From Massilia sp. erpn (GTDB lineage Bacteria > Pseudomonadota > Gammaproteobacteria > Burkholderiales > Burkholderiaceae_D), in NCBI RefSeq assembly GCF_024400215.1, contig NZ_CP053748.1:2480001-2544000 (forward strand): a DNA stretch of 64,000 nt, read 5' to 3'. The notes under the pieces were generated by a model. The model was not told the DNA's origin. It made no database searches and was given only the letters and a program-made list of their open reading frames with translations. Positions 56,594-64,000 of this stretch are shown here, piece after piece. Numbering within the stretch: the stretch's first letter is position 1; every line of letters starts with the position of its first letter. Position numbers and translations under genes: made by a program.

Positions 56594-57784
56594 TTACGGC
56601 TGGATGCGCTCCTTGCTCCAGCTGCCGTCCGCTTGCAGCGTATACACGATCCGGTCATGGAAGCGCGATTGGCGCCCCTGCCAGAATTCCACGCGCTCGG
56701 GCACCAGGCGGTAGCCGCCCCAGTGCGCCGGACGCTGCGGCTGTTCGCCGCTGGCCGCTTCCACGGCCGCATACATGGCTTCCATCTCCTCGCGGCTGCC
56801 GACCGGCATGCTCTGCGCCGACGCGATGGCGGCCAGCCGGCTCTTCAATGGCCGGCTGTAGAAATAGGTGTCGCTGTCCTCGGCCGAGGTCTTTTCCACC
56901 CGGCCCTCGATGCGGACCTGGCGTTCCAGCTCGCGCCAGAAGAACAGCAGGGCGGCTTGCGGATTGTCCGCCAGCTCATGGCCTTTCTGGCTCTCGTAAT
57001 TGGTGTACCAGGTGAAGCCGCGCTGGTCATACTGCTTGATCAGCACGATGCGCGAACTGGGCCGGCCATCCTTGCTGGCCGTGGCCACGCTCATCGCGTT
57101 CGGCTCGCTCACCTGCGCCTTCATGGCTTCGTCGAACCACTTGGCAAACTGGGCGATCGGGTCGGCCAGCGTATCGTCTTCCGACAGGCTGGCGCGGCCG
57201 TAATCGAGACGCAGATCGGCCAAGGCAATGCCGCCGGCAGCCGGCGCCTGTTGGCCGATGCCGCGGCGGCGCTGCATGGCCTCGCCCAGGATCTGCATCT
57301 GCGCGGCGCTGAACAGGCGTTTCGCCATCGGCGCCAGCTGCTCTTCCTCGATTGCCATATGGCCGGCATAAATGCCGCTGAAACGCTCCACATCGGCGCG
57401 CGACAGCTCGGCCGATGAGCCGTTGGCAATCTTATCAAGTTGTGTTTTGATTATATGCCAATCCGTTTCCATCTGCTGGTGCTGGGCCAGGATGTGCGGC
57501 TTCACGCTCAGCAGCAGGGCCGCATCCTCGCCCTGGGCATTGGCGTCGAGCATGGGCAGCAAGTCCTGCTCCTCATCCTGGTGGTGCAGGTGGGCGGCCT
57601 TGTTGAAGTAATTGAGCACGGACTGGGCGGCCTGCTGGGCGGCGGCGTCGGCGCCATGGCTGGGCAGGTGGGCCAGCAGATTGTCCAGGGTTTTGAGCTG
57701 TTTGCGGATGCGGTCGTGGCAGTGCTTGAGGACGGCGATCGGCTGATCGAAGCCGGGCGCCGTGTCGAACAGTTTATCGTTCAT
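56594..57784 (-). CDS. pdxH: Hemerythrin-domain / pyridoxamine 5'-phosphate oxidase fusion
   Basis: One uninterrupted 396-aa frame with two domains. Residues 1-175 are a hemerythrin-like helical bundle with candidate iron ligands His21/His23, His65-His68 with Glu71, His97/His102 and His142 with Glu146. Residues 187-396 are a complete PdxH ([91 protein letters not shown]), the FMN enzyme that oxidises PNP/PMP to pyridoxal phosphate with O2. PdxH normally stands alone at about 215 aa. The fusion joins an oxygen- or iron-binding module to an oxygen-consuming enzyme. Confidence 0.9.
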   Translation of the reverse strand: MNDKLFDTAPGFDQPIAVLKHCHDRIRKQLKTLDNLLAHLPSHGADAAAQQAAQSVLNYFNKAAHLHHQDEEQDLLPMLDANAQGEDAALLLSVKPHILAQHQQMETDWHIIKTQLDKIANGSSAELSRADVERFSGIYAGHMAIEEEQLAPMAKRLFSAAQMQILGEAMQRRRGIGQQAPAAGGIALADLRLDYGRASLSEDDTLADPIAQFAKWFDEAMKAQVSEPNAMSVATASKDGRPSSRIVLIKQYDQRGFTWYTNYESQKGHELADNPQAALLFFWRELERQVRIEGRVEKTSAEDSDTYFYSRPLKSRLAAIASAQSMPVGSREEMEAMYAAVEAASGEQPQRPAHWGGYRLVPERVEFWQGRQSRFHDRIVYTLQADGSWSKERIQP

Positions 57785-57853
57785 GGCTTTCTCGTTAGCT
57801 GAGTTGGGGCCATTGTAGGATACTCTTGGGCTGGCTCCGGTAAAATATGGCAG

Positions 57854-58750
57854 ATGAATTCCCTGCATACTCCTTTTGGTCTAGGCGACGGCGCCGCGGC
57901 CGCCCCTGAGCACGATATTGACTTTGAACGCCGCTTCGGCGGCATCGCCCGCCTGTACGGCGCACGCGCCCTGGAACGCTTCCGCAGCGCCCATGTGTGC
58001 GTGATCGGCGTCGGTGGCGTCGGTTCCTGGATCGTTGAAGCGCTGGCGCGCAGCGCCATCGGCCGCATGACCCTGATCGACCTCGACAACGTGGCCGAGT
58101 CGAATATCAACCGCCAGATCCAGGCCCTGAGCGGCACCCTGGGCATGGCCAAGATCACCGCCCTGGCCGAGCGCGTGGCCCAGATCAATCCCTATTGCCA
58201 GATCACGCAGATCGAAGACTTCATCACGCCTGACAACCTGGATGAGATGATCGGCTCCCACGCCTACGATTACGTGATCGACGCCATCGACAGCGCCAAG
58301 TCGAAGACGGCCCTGATCCACTATTGCCGCAGCAAGGGCATCCCCCTGATCACCATCGGCAGCGCAGGCGGCCAGACCGACCCCACCCGTATCGAAGTGC
58401 GCGACCTGGCCAAGACCGAGCAGGAGCCGCTGCTGAAAAAAGTGCGGCGCCGCCTGCGCAGCCAGTACAACTACCCGCCCAACTCGAAGAACAAGCTGAA
58501 TGTGGACGCGGTGTTCTCGATGGAGCCGCTGAAATTCCCGGAAACGGGCGAAGTGTGCTCGGTCGACGCCGACGAAAAGCAGCCCGGCGTCACCGGCATC
58601 AATTGCGCCGGTTTCGGCTCCTCGGTGGTGGTCACGGCCACGTTCGGCCTGGTCGCCGCCGGCCATCTGCTGAACAAGCTGGCCGCCAGCGTGGCCGTGG
58701 CGGAAGCCACGCCGCTGCTAGCGGCTGGCGACGGGCTGGTACAAGCCTGA
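57854..58750 (+). CDS. tcdA: tRNA threonylcarbamoyladenosine dehydratase
   Basis: A 298-aa E1-like (ThiF family) enzyme that cyclises t6A to ct6A on tRNA, using [39 protein letters not shown] (nucleotide loop), [38 protein letters not shown] and [19 protein letters not shown] are family segments. It complements tsaC in this window: both act on the same tRNA modification. Its end overlaps convergent thpR by 33 bp. Confidence 0.95.
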   Translation: MNSLHTPFGLGDGAAAAPEHDIDFERRFGGIARLYGARALERFRSAHVCVIGVGGVGSWIVEALARSAIGRMTLIDLDNVAESNINRQIQALSGTLGMAKITALAERVAQINPYCQITQIEDFITPDNLDEMIGSHAYDYVIDAIDSAKSKTALIHYCRSKGIPLITIGSAGGQTDPTRIEVRDLAKTEQEPLLKKVRRRLRSQYNYPPNSKNKLNVDAVFSMEPLKFPETGEVCSVDADEKQPGVTGINCAGFGSSVVVTATFGLVAAGHLLNKLAASVAVAEATPLLAAGDGLVQA

Positions 58751-59251
58751 GGGCAGCGACTCCACCAACGCCACTTCCCGCGCCGTCCACACCACTGGAG
58801 CGAAGGCCGCGCCGGCCGGCGGCGCCGTTTTCGCCTCGCGCGCCAGCGTGACGTGGGGACGGAATTCGCCATGGGTGGCGGCTGGAAATCCGGCCGCTGC
58901 CAGGCGCCGCATCAAATCGTCCTGCATTGCCAGCAGCGCGGGCGGCACGGCCGACATGCCGGCCCAGGCGATGCGCGGCTTGCTGAAATAGCCGAAGCAA
59001 TCGATCTCCAGCCGCAGCGGCGGCACAGGCAGGGCGTGCAGAATATCCCGCAGCGGCGGCAGCGCCGTGACGGGCTGATGGCCGAGGAAGGCCAGGGTCA
59101 GATGCAGCTTGTCGGGTGGCGTGGTGCGTCCCGTTACCCGGGATTGCAGCGCGGCCAGGGCGCCGCGCGTGGCGGGATCGGGCCAGAGCGCGAAAAAAAG
59201 CTTGTGGGCTGGCGCGCCGTTTATCCCGCCTGAAGATTGATTTGTTATCAT
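58718..59251 (-). CDS. thpR: RNA 2',3'-cyclic phosphodiesterase
   Basis: A 177-aa 2H phosphoesterase of the LigT/ThpR family. The two catalytic HxTx motifs are HLTL (about 50-53) and HVTL (about 132-135); FFALWPDPATRGALAAL and FGYFSKPRIAWAGM are typical. It opens 2',3'-cyclic phosphates on RNA. The gene tail overlaps tcdA, and its start is 35 bp from the divergent FKBP gene. Confidence 0.92.
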   Translation of the reverse strand: MITNQSSGGINGAPAHKLFFALWPDPATRGALAALQSRVTGRTTPPDKLHLTLAFLGHQPVTALPPLRDILHALPVPPLRLEIDCFGYFSKPRIAWAGMSAVPPALLAMQDDLMRRLAAAGFPAATHGEFRPHVTLAREAKTAPPAGAAFAPVVWTAREVALVESLPSGLYQPVASR

Positions 59252-59286
59252 GATGCCGCTCTCAACACCAGAGGAAAGAATTTACC

Positions 59287-59775
59287 ATGATCCGTCGTTC
59301 CGCAGCATTTGCCTTCATCTTTGCCGCCGCCAGCGCTGCCCAGGCGCAGCAGCCGGAAGCCCAACCGCAGCCCCAGGCGCAGCCTGAAGCGGCCGCGCCC
59401 GTGGTGGTCGGTTCCGCCACGCCCGGTCCGGTGGCCGAACAGCTGATTATCACCGACGTCAAGGTCGGTACCGGCCGCGAAGCCCTGGCCGGCCAGACCG
59501 TGCGCGTCAACTACACCGGCTGGCTGTACCGCCCCCTGGCCAAGAACCAGCGCGGCCGCAAATTCGATTCCTCGATCGGCCGCGAGCCGCTCGAATTCCC
59601 GCTCGGTAAAGGCCGCGTCATCAAGGGCTGGGACCAGGGCGTGGCCGGCATGAAGATCGGCGGCAAGCGCACCCTGATCATCCCCGCCGAACTGGCTTAT
59701 GGTTCGCGTTCCATGGGCGATATTCCATCGAATTCGGCCCTGATCTTCGACGTCGAACTGCTGGACGTGAAGTAA
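59287..59775 (+). CDS. FKBP-type peptidyl-prolyl isomerase, exported
   Basis: A 162-aa periplasmic prolyl isomerase. The signal peptide ends AQAQ; a Gln/Pro/Ala linker (about 22-45) follows, then a complete FKBP domain (VRVNYTGWLY, KFDSSIGREPLEFPLGKGRVIKGWDQGVAGMKIGGKRTLIIP, AYGSRSMGDIPSNSALIFDVELLDV). It should help fold exported proteins. Spacing to cysK is 92 bp; the two genes are probably separate. Confidence 0.93.
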   Translation: MIRRSAAFAFIFAAASAAQAQQPEAQPQPQAQPEAAAPVVVGSATPGPVAEQLIITDVKVGTGREALAGQTVRVNYTGWLYRPLAKNQRGRKFDSSIGREPLEFPLGKGRVIKGWDQGVAGMKIGGKRTLIIPAELAYGSRSMGDIPSNSALIFDVELLDVK

Positions 59776-59867
59776 GCCCCGGCTGGCTGCGGCGCGCGTC
59801 CTGCAACGCGCCGCGGCAGCGGCAAATCGGCGTACACTAGGTCTCCCATCCGCGCGGAGACCTCGCC

Positions 59868-60800
59868 ATGAACATTGCCAACAATGTCACTGAGCTGATC
59901 GGCAATACGCCCCTGGTGCGCATCCAGCGCATGGCGGCCGGCGCCCCGGCCCAGCTGCTGGCCAAGCTCGAATTCTACAATCCCGCCCACAGCGTCAAAG
60001 ACCGCATCGGCCTGTCCATGATCGAGGCGGCGGAAGCGGCAGGGCAGATCCATCCCGACACCATCATCCTGGAGCCGACCAGCGGCAATACCGGCATCGC
60101 CCTGGCCATGGTGTGCGCGGCGCGCGGCTACCGCTGCATGCTGGTCATGCCCGAAACCATGAGCCGCGAACGGCGCATGCTGCTGTGCGCCTATGGCGCG
60201 GAACTGGTGTTGACGCCGGGCGCCGAAGGCATGCTTGGGGCCATCCGCCGCGCCGAGGAAATGGCGGAGACGGACCGGCGCTACCTGATGCCGCAGCAAT
60301 TCAACAATCCCGCCAATCCCGATGTGCACCGCCGCACCACGGCCGAAGAGATCTGGCGTGATACGGACGGCCAGGCCGACATCCTGGTGTCGGGCGTCGG
60401 CACCGGCGGCACGATCACCGGCGTGGGCGAGGTGATCAAGGCGCGCAAGCCGGAATTCCAGTGCATCGCGGTGGAGCCGGAAGCGTCGCCCATCCTGTCG
60501 AAGGGTATCAAGGGACCGCATCCGATCCAGGGCATCGGCGCCGGCTTCGTGCCGGCCGTGCTGAATACCCATGTGTACAACGAAGTGATCTGCGTGAAGA
60601 ACGAGGACGCCTTCGCCACGGCGCGCCGCGCGGCGCGCGAAGAAGGGCTGCTGGTGGGAATTTCGTCGGGCGCGGCGCTGTGGGCCGCGCTGCAGGTGGT
60701 GTGGCGGCCGGAGAATCAAGGGAAGATGGTGATCACCGTCATTCCCTCGTTCGGCGAGCGCTATCTCAGCACAGCCCTGTTTGACGGGCTGGCTGATTAG
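59868..60800 (+). CDS. cysK: Cysteine synthase (O-acetylserine sulfhydrylase)
   Basis: A 310-aa PLP enzyme making Cys from O-acetylserine and sulfide. [13 protein letters not shown], the PLP-lysine region [45 protein letters not shown], the phosphate loop [14 protein letters not shown], and [15 protein letters not shown] are visible. The length and [13 protein letters not shown] segment fit CysK; CysM is less likely. Confidence 0.93.
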   Translation: MNIANNVTELIGNTPLVRIQRMAAGAPAQLLAKLEFYNPAHSVKDRIGLSMIEAAEAAGQIHPDTIILEPTSGNTGIALAMVCAARGYRCMLVMPETMSRERRMLLCAYGAELVLTPGAEGMLGAIRRAEEMAETDRRYLMPQQFNNPANPDVHRRTTAEEIWRDTDGQADILVSGVGTGGTITGVGEVIKARKPEFQCIAVEPEASPILSKGIKGPHPIQGIGAGFVPAVLNTHVYNEVICVKNEDAFATARRAAREEGLLVGISSGAALWAALQVVWRPENQGKMVITVIPSFGERYLSTALFDGLAD

Positions 60801-60817
60801 CGCTGGCGCTGGCCGGC

Positions 60818-61867
60818 TCAGTGCCGGTGTCCGTGCTGGTGCGGCGCGTGCTGGTGGGCCGGTTTGTGCTGATGGCCATGATCGTGGTCATGGTCGTGAT
60901 CATGATCATGCGCATGGTCATCATGTCCATGATCGGCGCCGCCGTTGCCGTGCAGGCAGCAGGCATGCTCCGTGGTGCCCTGCTCGGTTTGCAGCGTCGT
61001 ATGGTGGATGGAGAACTTTTCCTTGAGTTCGCGCGTGATGGCGTCGAGCGCCTGGTCACCCGGATAACCGTCCGGCATGACCAGGTGGGCCGTGAGCGCC
61101 GTTTCGGTCGTACTCATGGACCAGATATGCAGATCATGCACCTCGGTCACGCCCGGCTGCGCGCGCAGGAACTGCTCGACCTGGGGCGCATCCACATTCT
61201 CCGGCACCGCCGCCAGCACCATGCGCAGCGACTCGCGCAGCAGCGACCAGGTACCCATCGTAATCAGTACCACGATGGCGATACTGACCAGCGGATCAAG
61301 CCAGGTCCAGCCCGTGTACATCACCACCAGGCCGGACAGCAGCACGCCCAGCGAAATCGCCGCATCGGCCGCCAGATGCAGGTAGGCGCCGCGGATATTC
61401 AAATCGTCCTTGCTACCGGCCATGAACAGCATGGCCGACAAGCCGTTTACCGCGATGCCCACTGCCGCCACCACCGACACGGTCAGTCCCTGCACCGGCG
61501 TTGGATTCATCAATTGCAGCGCCGCTTCCCAGGCAATCGCCCCGCAGGCCGCCATCAGCAGCATGCCGTTGAACAGCGCCGCCAGCATTGAACTGCTGCG
61601 CAAGCCATAGGTATAGCGGCCGGATGGCGTGCGTTTCGCCAGGATCGCCGCGCCCCAGGCCAGCATCAGGCCCAGCACGTCGGACAGGTTGTGGCCCGCA
61701 TCGGCCATCAGCGCCGTCGAATTGGCGATAAAGCCGTAGACGAATTCCACCGCCACGAAGACCGCATTGAGGGTAATGGCAATGGCAAAGGCGCGTCCGT
61801 GGTCCGTTGGATTGCCGTGATGGTGATGATGGCCATGCTCATGGCCATGATGGTGATGAGCGCTCAT
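60818..61867 (-). CDS. Cation diffusion facilitator (zinc efflux, CzcD/ZitB-like)
   Basis: A 349-aa CDF transporter with six membrane helices. The metal site residues are in DAGHNLSDVLG (helix 2) and HLAADAAIS (helix 5), the HxxxD pairs typical of zinc carriers. Very His-rich tails at both ends (HHHHGHEHGHHHHH and a C-terminal stretch of D-H repeats) probably bind zinc. Its ATG overlaps the stop of the ArsR-type regulator by 4 bp, so the pair is one metal-responsive operon exporting Zn2+ (perhaps Co2+ or Cd2+). Confidence 0.94.
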   Translation of the reverse strand: MSAHHHHGHEHGHHHHHGNPTDHGRAFAIAITLNAVFVAVEFVYGFIANSTALMADAGHNLSDVLGLMLAWGAAILAKRTPSGRYTYGLRSSSMLAALFNGMLLMAACGAIAWEAALQLMNPTPVQGLTVSVVAAVGIAVNGLSAMLFMAGSKDDLNIRGAYLHLAADAAISLGVLLSGLVVMYTGWTWLDPLVSIAIVVLITMGTWSLLRESLRMVLAAVPENVDAPQVEQFLRAQPGVTEVHDLHIWSMSTTETALTAHLVMPDGYPGDQALDAITRELKEKFSIHHTTLQTEQGTTEHACCLHGNGGADHGHDDHAHDHDHDHDHDHGHQHKPAHQHAPHQHGHRH

Positions 61868-62181
61868 GCATCGATCCCGTTGGAAGGTTCCGCGATATGG
61901 TCCAGCATATCGCCCAAAACGCCGCTGATATGTGCATCGGCGGCCGAATAAAAGACCTGTTTTCCCTGCCGCTCCGACTTCACGATACGCGCCGCGCGCA
62001 GCAAGCGCAAATGGTGGCTCACGAGGGAAGTGCTCAGCTGCAGCCGCTCCGCGATTGCACTCACCGCCACCGGCGCCGCCACGCAGGCGAGCACGATGCG
62101 CAGCCGGGTCGGATCGCCCAGCAAATGGAACAAGTCAGCCAGCTGCGCCACCGCCGCATCCGAAACAGAAGAAGAATTCAT
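61864..62181 (-). CDS. ArsR/SmtB-family metal-sensing repressor
   Basis: A 105-aa winged-helix repressor: LADLFHLLGDPTRLRIVLAC, then helix-turn-helix LSTSLVSHHLRLLRAARIVKSERQGKQVFYSAA. The C-terminal helix has His residues (DAHISGVLGDMLDHIA) at the alpha-5 zinc site positions, resembling CzrA/SmtB (D..H and, later, H). It should leave DNA when zinc binds, inducing the CDF gene. The ATG at 62181 follows GAAGAA poorly; a Met at 62208 lies inside the operator and is unlikely. Confidence 0.92.
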   Translation of the reverse strand: MNSSSVSDAAVAQLADLFHLLGDPTRLRIVLACVAAPVAVSAIAERLQLSTSLVSHHLRLLRAARIVKSERQGKQVFYSAADAHISGVLGDMLDHIAEPSNGIDA

Positions 62182-62188
62182 GGAAAAA

Positions 62189-62212
62189 ACATTTGAACAG
62201 ATATTCAAATGT
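62189..62212. promoter_or_regulatory. ArsR/SmtB operator
   Basis: ACATTTGAA and TTCAAATGT form a perfect 9-bp inverted repeat with a 6-bp spacer. Its centre fits TGAACA-N2-TATTCA, the 12-2-12 operator type of zinc-sensing ArsR proteins. It is 8 bp upstream of the repressor start, fitting autoregulation. Confidence 0.8.
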
Positions 62213-62260
62213 TAGCCCAAATCCCCCTGCGCCGCAAACCCAATCTGATCTAAATCAACA

Positions 62261-62355
62261 AATGTCCACCCTGGTGTCAGGCACCAGAGCTAGACATTCT
62301 TTGATTTTTCTCAAGGAATGTCCCACCTTGGTGCCTGACACCAGGGTGGGACATT
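62261..62355. repeat. Pair of extragenic palindromes with GGTGTCAGGCACC core
   Basis: Two related imperfect palindromes lie in inverse arrangement: 62261-62298 (AATGTCCACCCTGGTG ... CACCAGAGCTAGACATT) and 62317-62355 (AATGTCCCACCTTGGTG ... CACCAGGGTGGGACATT). Both centre on CCTGACACC / GGTGTCAGG. They look like dispersed REP-like elements of this bacterial family; the second is followed by a T-run and could end plus-strand transcripts. Confidence 0.7.
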
Positions 62356-62374
62356 TTTTGAGGAAGATCAAAGC

Positions 62375-62878
62375 TTAGGGTTGGCGCAGGGCGGTTTCGA
62401 GGGCGGTGCGGGTGGCGGGGGGGAGGGTGGGCAGGATTTGGTCGAGCTTTTCGGCTTTGGCGAGGGCAGCGCGCTGCTGGGGGTTCAGTTCGGCGGGTTG
62501 GCTGAACAGCGCCTGGCCGGCGAGTACCAGGCCGGCGCTGAGCAGGGCGACCAGCGCGGCGGCGCCGAGCAGGCGCAGTTCGCGCGGGACCAGCCAAGGC
62601 GCTTGCGTGGCGATCGGTTTGACTGGGCCGGCGGCCGGCGCCGGTGTGAAGCCGGGATGGCGTTCGTGCTCGTGATGGATCGCATGCGGCGGGGCGCCAG
62701 CCTGGCGCAGCTGCTGCGCCAGCTCGTGCGAGGCGGCGTCGATGCGGGCGACGTGGCGCTCCACTGCTTCGGCCAGCACGGCTTCGTTCAAGGCCACCAG
62801 GGCGAAGATGGGGTCGTCGACATCGACCTTGATGCCGGTTTTTTCAAAAACGAGGCTGCGCAGCTGTTGTGGGTCCAT
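62375..62878 (-). CDS. TraM-like protein (IncP-type conjugation accessory)
   Basis: A 167-aa protein with an N-terminal stretch FEKTGIKVDVDDPIFALVALNEAVL, which resembles IncP TraM (GIAV..DDPIL.L..IN..L), a helical region, a His/Pro-rich linker and one membrane helix (RLLGAAALVALLSAGLVLAGQ). It is preceded by 6 bp by the TraL-like gene, the same order as traL-traM in IncP plasmids. No other conjugation genes are in view, so these may be island remnants or a domesticated pair. Confidence 0.7.
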   Translation of the reverse strand: MDPQQLRSLVFEKTGIKVDVDDPIFALVALNEAVLAEAVERHVARIDAASHELAQQLRQAGAPPHAIHHEHERHPGFTPAPAAGPVKPIATQAPWLVPRELRLLGAAALVALLSAGLVLAGQALFSQPAELNPQQRAALAKAEKLDQILPTLPPATRTALETALRQP

Positions 62879-62884
62879 GGCCGC

Positions 62885-63613
62885 TTACCAGTCCACTTGG
62901 TCGAGCTGTTCGAACAGGTCGCGGAACACGACCTTGATGCGCTGCTTTTCCATCACATTGAATTTGTCGCTTTCCTTCACCTCGGTGAGCGTCATGCGCG
63001 CGGTGTTCATCTTCTTGACGTCGGCGCCGAAGGTGTCGGGATTGCGCTGGCTGAGCACCACGCGGCCTTTGACGCGCTTGGAGTTGTCGGCATAGGTCTG
63101 CGATTCGATGAAGGCTTTGCCGGAGGCCGATTGCAGCAGGCCGAAATGCTCGTTCTCCCACAGCACCAGCGGCACCTGGGTCGCCTTGGCCGTGGAGACA
63201 AAGCCCATGGCCGTGTCGTGCAGCGTGTCGCCGCCGCCGACGATGGTGTGGATGTAGACCTGGCGTCCCGATTCGGCCAGCAGCGCGAAGCAGTCGTTCT
63301 CGATCAGGTAAGCCAGCAGCGGCGAGAAGGTGTTGGCGCCGTTGTCGATCACGCAGTTGCCGTCTTCCTGCAGGATGTCGATCATCAGCGCGTCGAAGCG
63401 CTTGGGATCGATGGTGCGCGCTTCGGTCATCACCGGCACGTGCTGCACATTCAGGGATTTGTAGCGCGAGAAGGTGGTGTTTTCCTGGTCGGTGTCGTAG
63501 CAGCGCAGCACCGTGTCGCTCTTGTCCTGCAGCCATTGGGCGAGGATGGTCGAGACCAGGGTTTTGCCGATCCCGCCTTTGCCCTGCAGGATGAAGTGCA
63601 CCGTGTTTTGCAT
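62885..63613 (-). CDS. TraL/StbB-like P-loop ATPase
   Basis: A 242-aa ParA-like ATPase. Walker A GKGGIGKT is at 11-18, CYDTDQENTTFSRYKSLNVQ follows, then VIDNGANTFSPLLAYLIEND, YIHTIVGGGDTLHDTAMGF and KQRIKVVFRDLFEQLDQ. This order of segments closely mirrors IncP TraL. Such ATPases act in plasmid transfer or partition; on a chromosome the role is unknown. The TraM-like gene follows at once. Confidence 0.85.
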   Translation of the reverse strand: MQNTVHFILQGKGGIGKTLVSTILAQWLQDKSDTVLRCYDTDQENTTFSRYKSLNVQHVPVMTEARTIDPKRFDALMIDILQEDGNCVIDNGANTFSPLLAYLIENDCFALLAESGRQVYIHTIVGGGDTLHDTAMGFVSTAKATQVPLVLWENEHFGLLQSASGKAFIESQTYADNSKRVKGRVVLSQRNPDTFGADVKKMNTARMTLTEVKESDKFNVMEKQRIKVVFRDLFEQLDQVDW

Positions 63614-63640
63614 CGCTTTGCTCCCGTCTTGCTCTTATGG

Positions 63641-64000
63641 TTAGCGACAGCGCGCCGAGCCGCTGTCTGGTTCATCCGGCGGCTGCGCCGCGGGATCGTG
63701 CACGCCTTTGTCGGCGGGCAGGAATTCCCAGTCGTAGCCGTCTTCTTTGAGCGCCAGTTTCAGCACGCCCCATTGCCGGTTGGCGCGCACCTCGCTGTGC
63801 GCATGCGGCCAGCGGAACGGCGTGAGGAAGGCGCCGCCGGTGCCGATCACGAACTGGCGCATGCCCTGCTGCGCATCCGGCCTGCCGTCGGCATCGAGCG
63901 GCGCGAAGCGCTCGTAGTCGTGGTCGTGGCCGGACAGCACCAGCTCCGCGCCCGCCGCCTGCAGCAGACGCCAGGCTTCCTGCATATGCAGGCTGGCCGA
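63641..64000 (-). CDS. Metallophosphoesterase (purple acid phosphatase-like), C-terminal part
   Basis: The frame is open to the window edge, so the N-terminus lies outside. The visible 120 or so residues contain AELVLSGHDHDYERFAP, the final metal-binding GHDHDYER motif of purple-acid-phosphatase-like metallophosphoesterases, then RQFVIGTGGAFLTPF and a C-terminal stretch ending in RCR. The Met at 63985 is internal. It probably hydrolyses phosphate esters outside the cytoplasm. Confidence 0.85.
   Translation of the reverse strand, partial: SASLHMQEAWRLLQAAGAELVLSGHDHDYERFAPLDADGRPDAQQGMRQFVIGTGGAFLTPFRWPHAHSEVRANRQWGVLKLALKEDGYDWEFLPADKGVHDPAAQPPDEPDSGSARCR

Overview
This is a GC-rich betaproteobacterial chromosome segment, most likely from Oxalobacteraceae (Massilia/Duganella/Janthinobacterium-like). 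The assignment rests on gene content and protein style: recA-recX, sucC-sucD, a DUF4212/symporter operon with its own two-component system, pgk-pyk-fba-purCEK, a sigma-54 type IV pilin, and GGTGCCTGACACC-type extragenic palindromes. No rRNA, tRNA or CRISPR array was found. High GC produces many long antisense shadow ORFs, which are left out.

Layout. 1-1374: the 3' end of purM and a divergent HigB/HigA-like toxin-antitoxin pair. 1364-8781 (minus): three tandem S9-family peptidase paralogues followed by a pyrophosphate-type phosphofructokinase. 8855-13404 (minus): response regulator, histidine kinase, DUF4212 protein and sodium:solute symporter, all overlapping. 13509-20237: LexA-boxed recA, recX, a DUF2889 protein, sucCD, an FHA protein, a type IV pilin behind a textbook sigma-54 promoter, and a PilZ/YcgR-like protein. 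33396-46729: moaC, a BepA-like protease, small hydrolase genes, azlCD, pgk, pyk, fba, purC-purE-purK and a Sua5-type tsaC. 46945-52523: secreted hydrolases, OmpW, glutaryl-CoA dehydrogenase and a flavin reductase. 52672-64000: msrA, an AbiE-like type IV toxin-antitoxin pair, cfa, a hemerythrin-PdxH fusion, tcdA, thpR, an FKBP, cysK, an ArsR/CDF metal-efflux operon, a chromosomal IncP TraL/TraM-like pair and a truncated metallophosphoesterase.

The main accessory region is an island of about 12.5 kb (roughly 20827-33395) inserted in the 3' end of moaC. The intact moaC lies at its right edge; a diverged moaC 3' remnant (20699-20826) marks its left edge. Imperfect inverted repeats sharing GTTCTTGTCCCACTC sit near both ends. 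The tyrosine integrase at the right edge has lost an internal segment, including the expected first catalytic Arg, and is frameshifted, so the island is probably stranded.

The most interesting cargo is an AT-rich retron-like cassette. It has a structured candidate msr-msd region (about 22619-22865), a retron-type reverse transcriptase with an unusual LVDD active site, an overlapping two-transmembrane protein in the effector position, and an unrecognised 335-residue protein just downstream. The island also carries a coupled zinc-ribbon / small two-TM / DUF2971 cassette, a serine recombinase with nearby repeats, and several unrecognised proteins. It looks like an anti-phage defence island.
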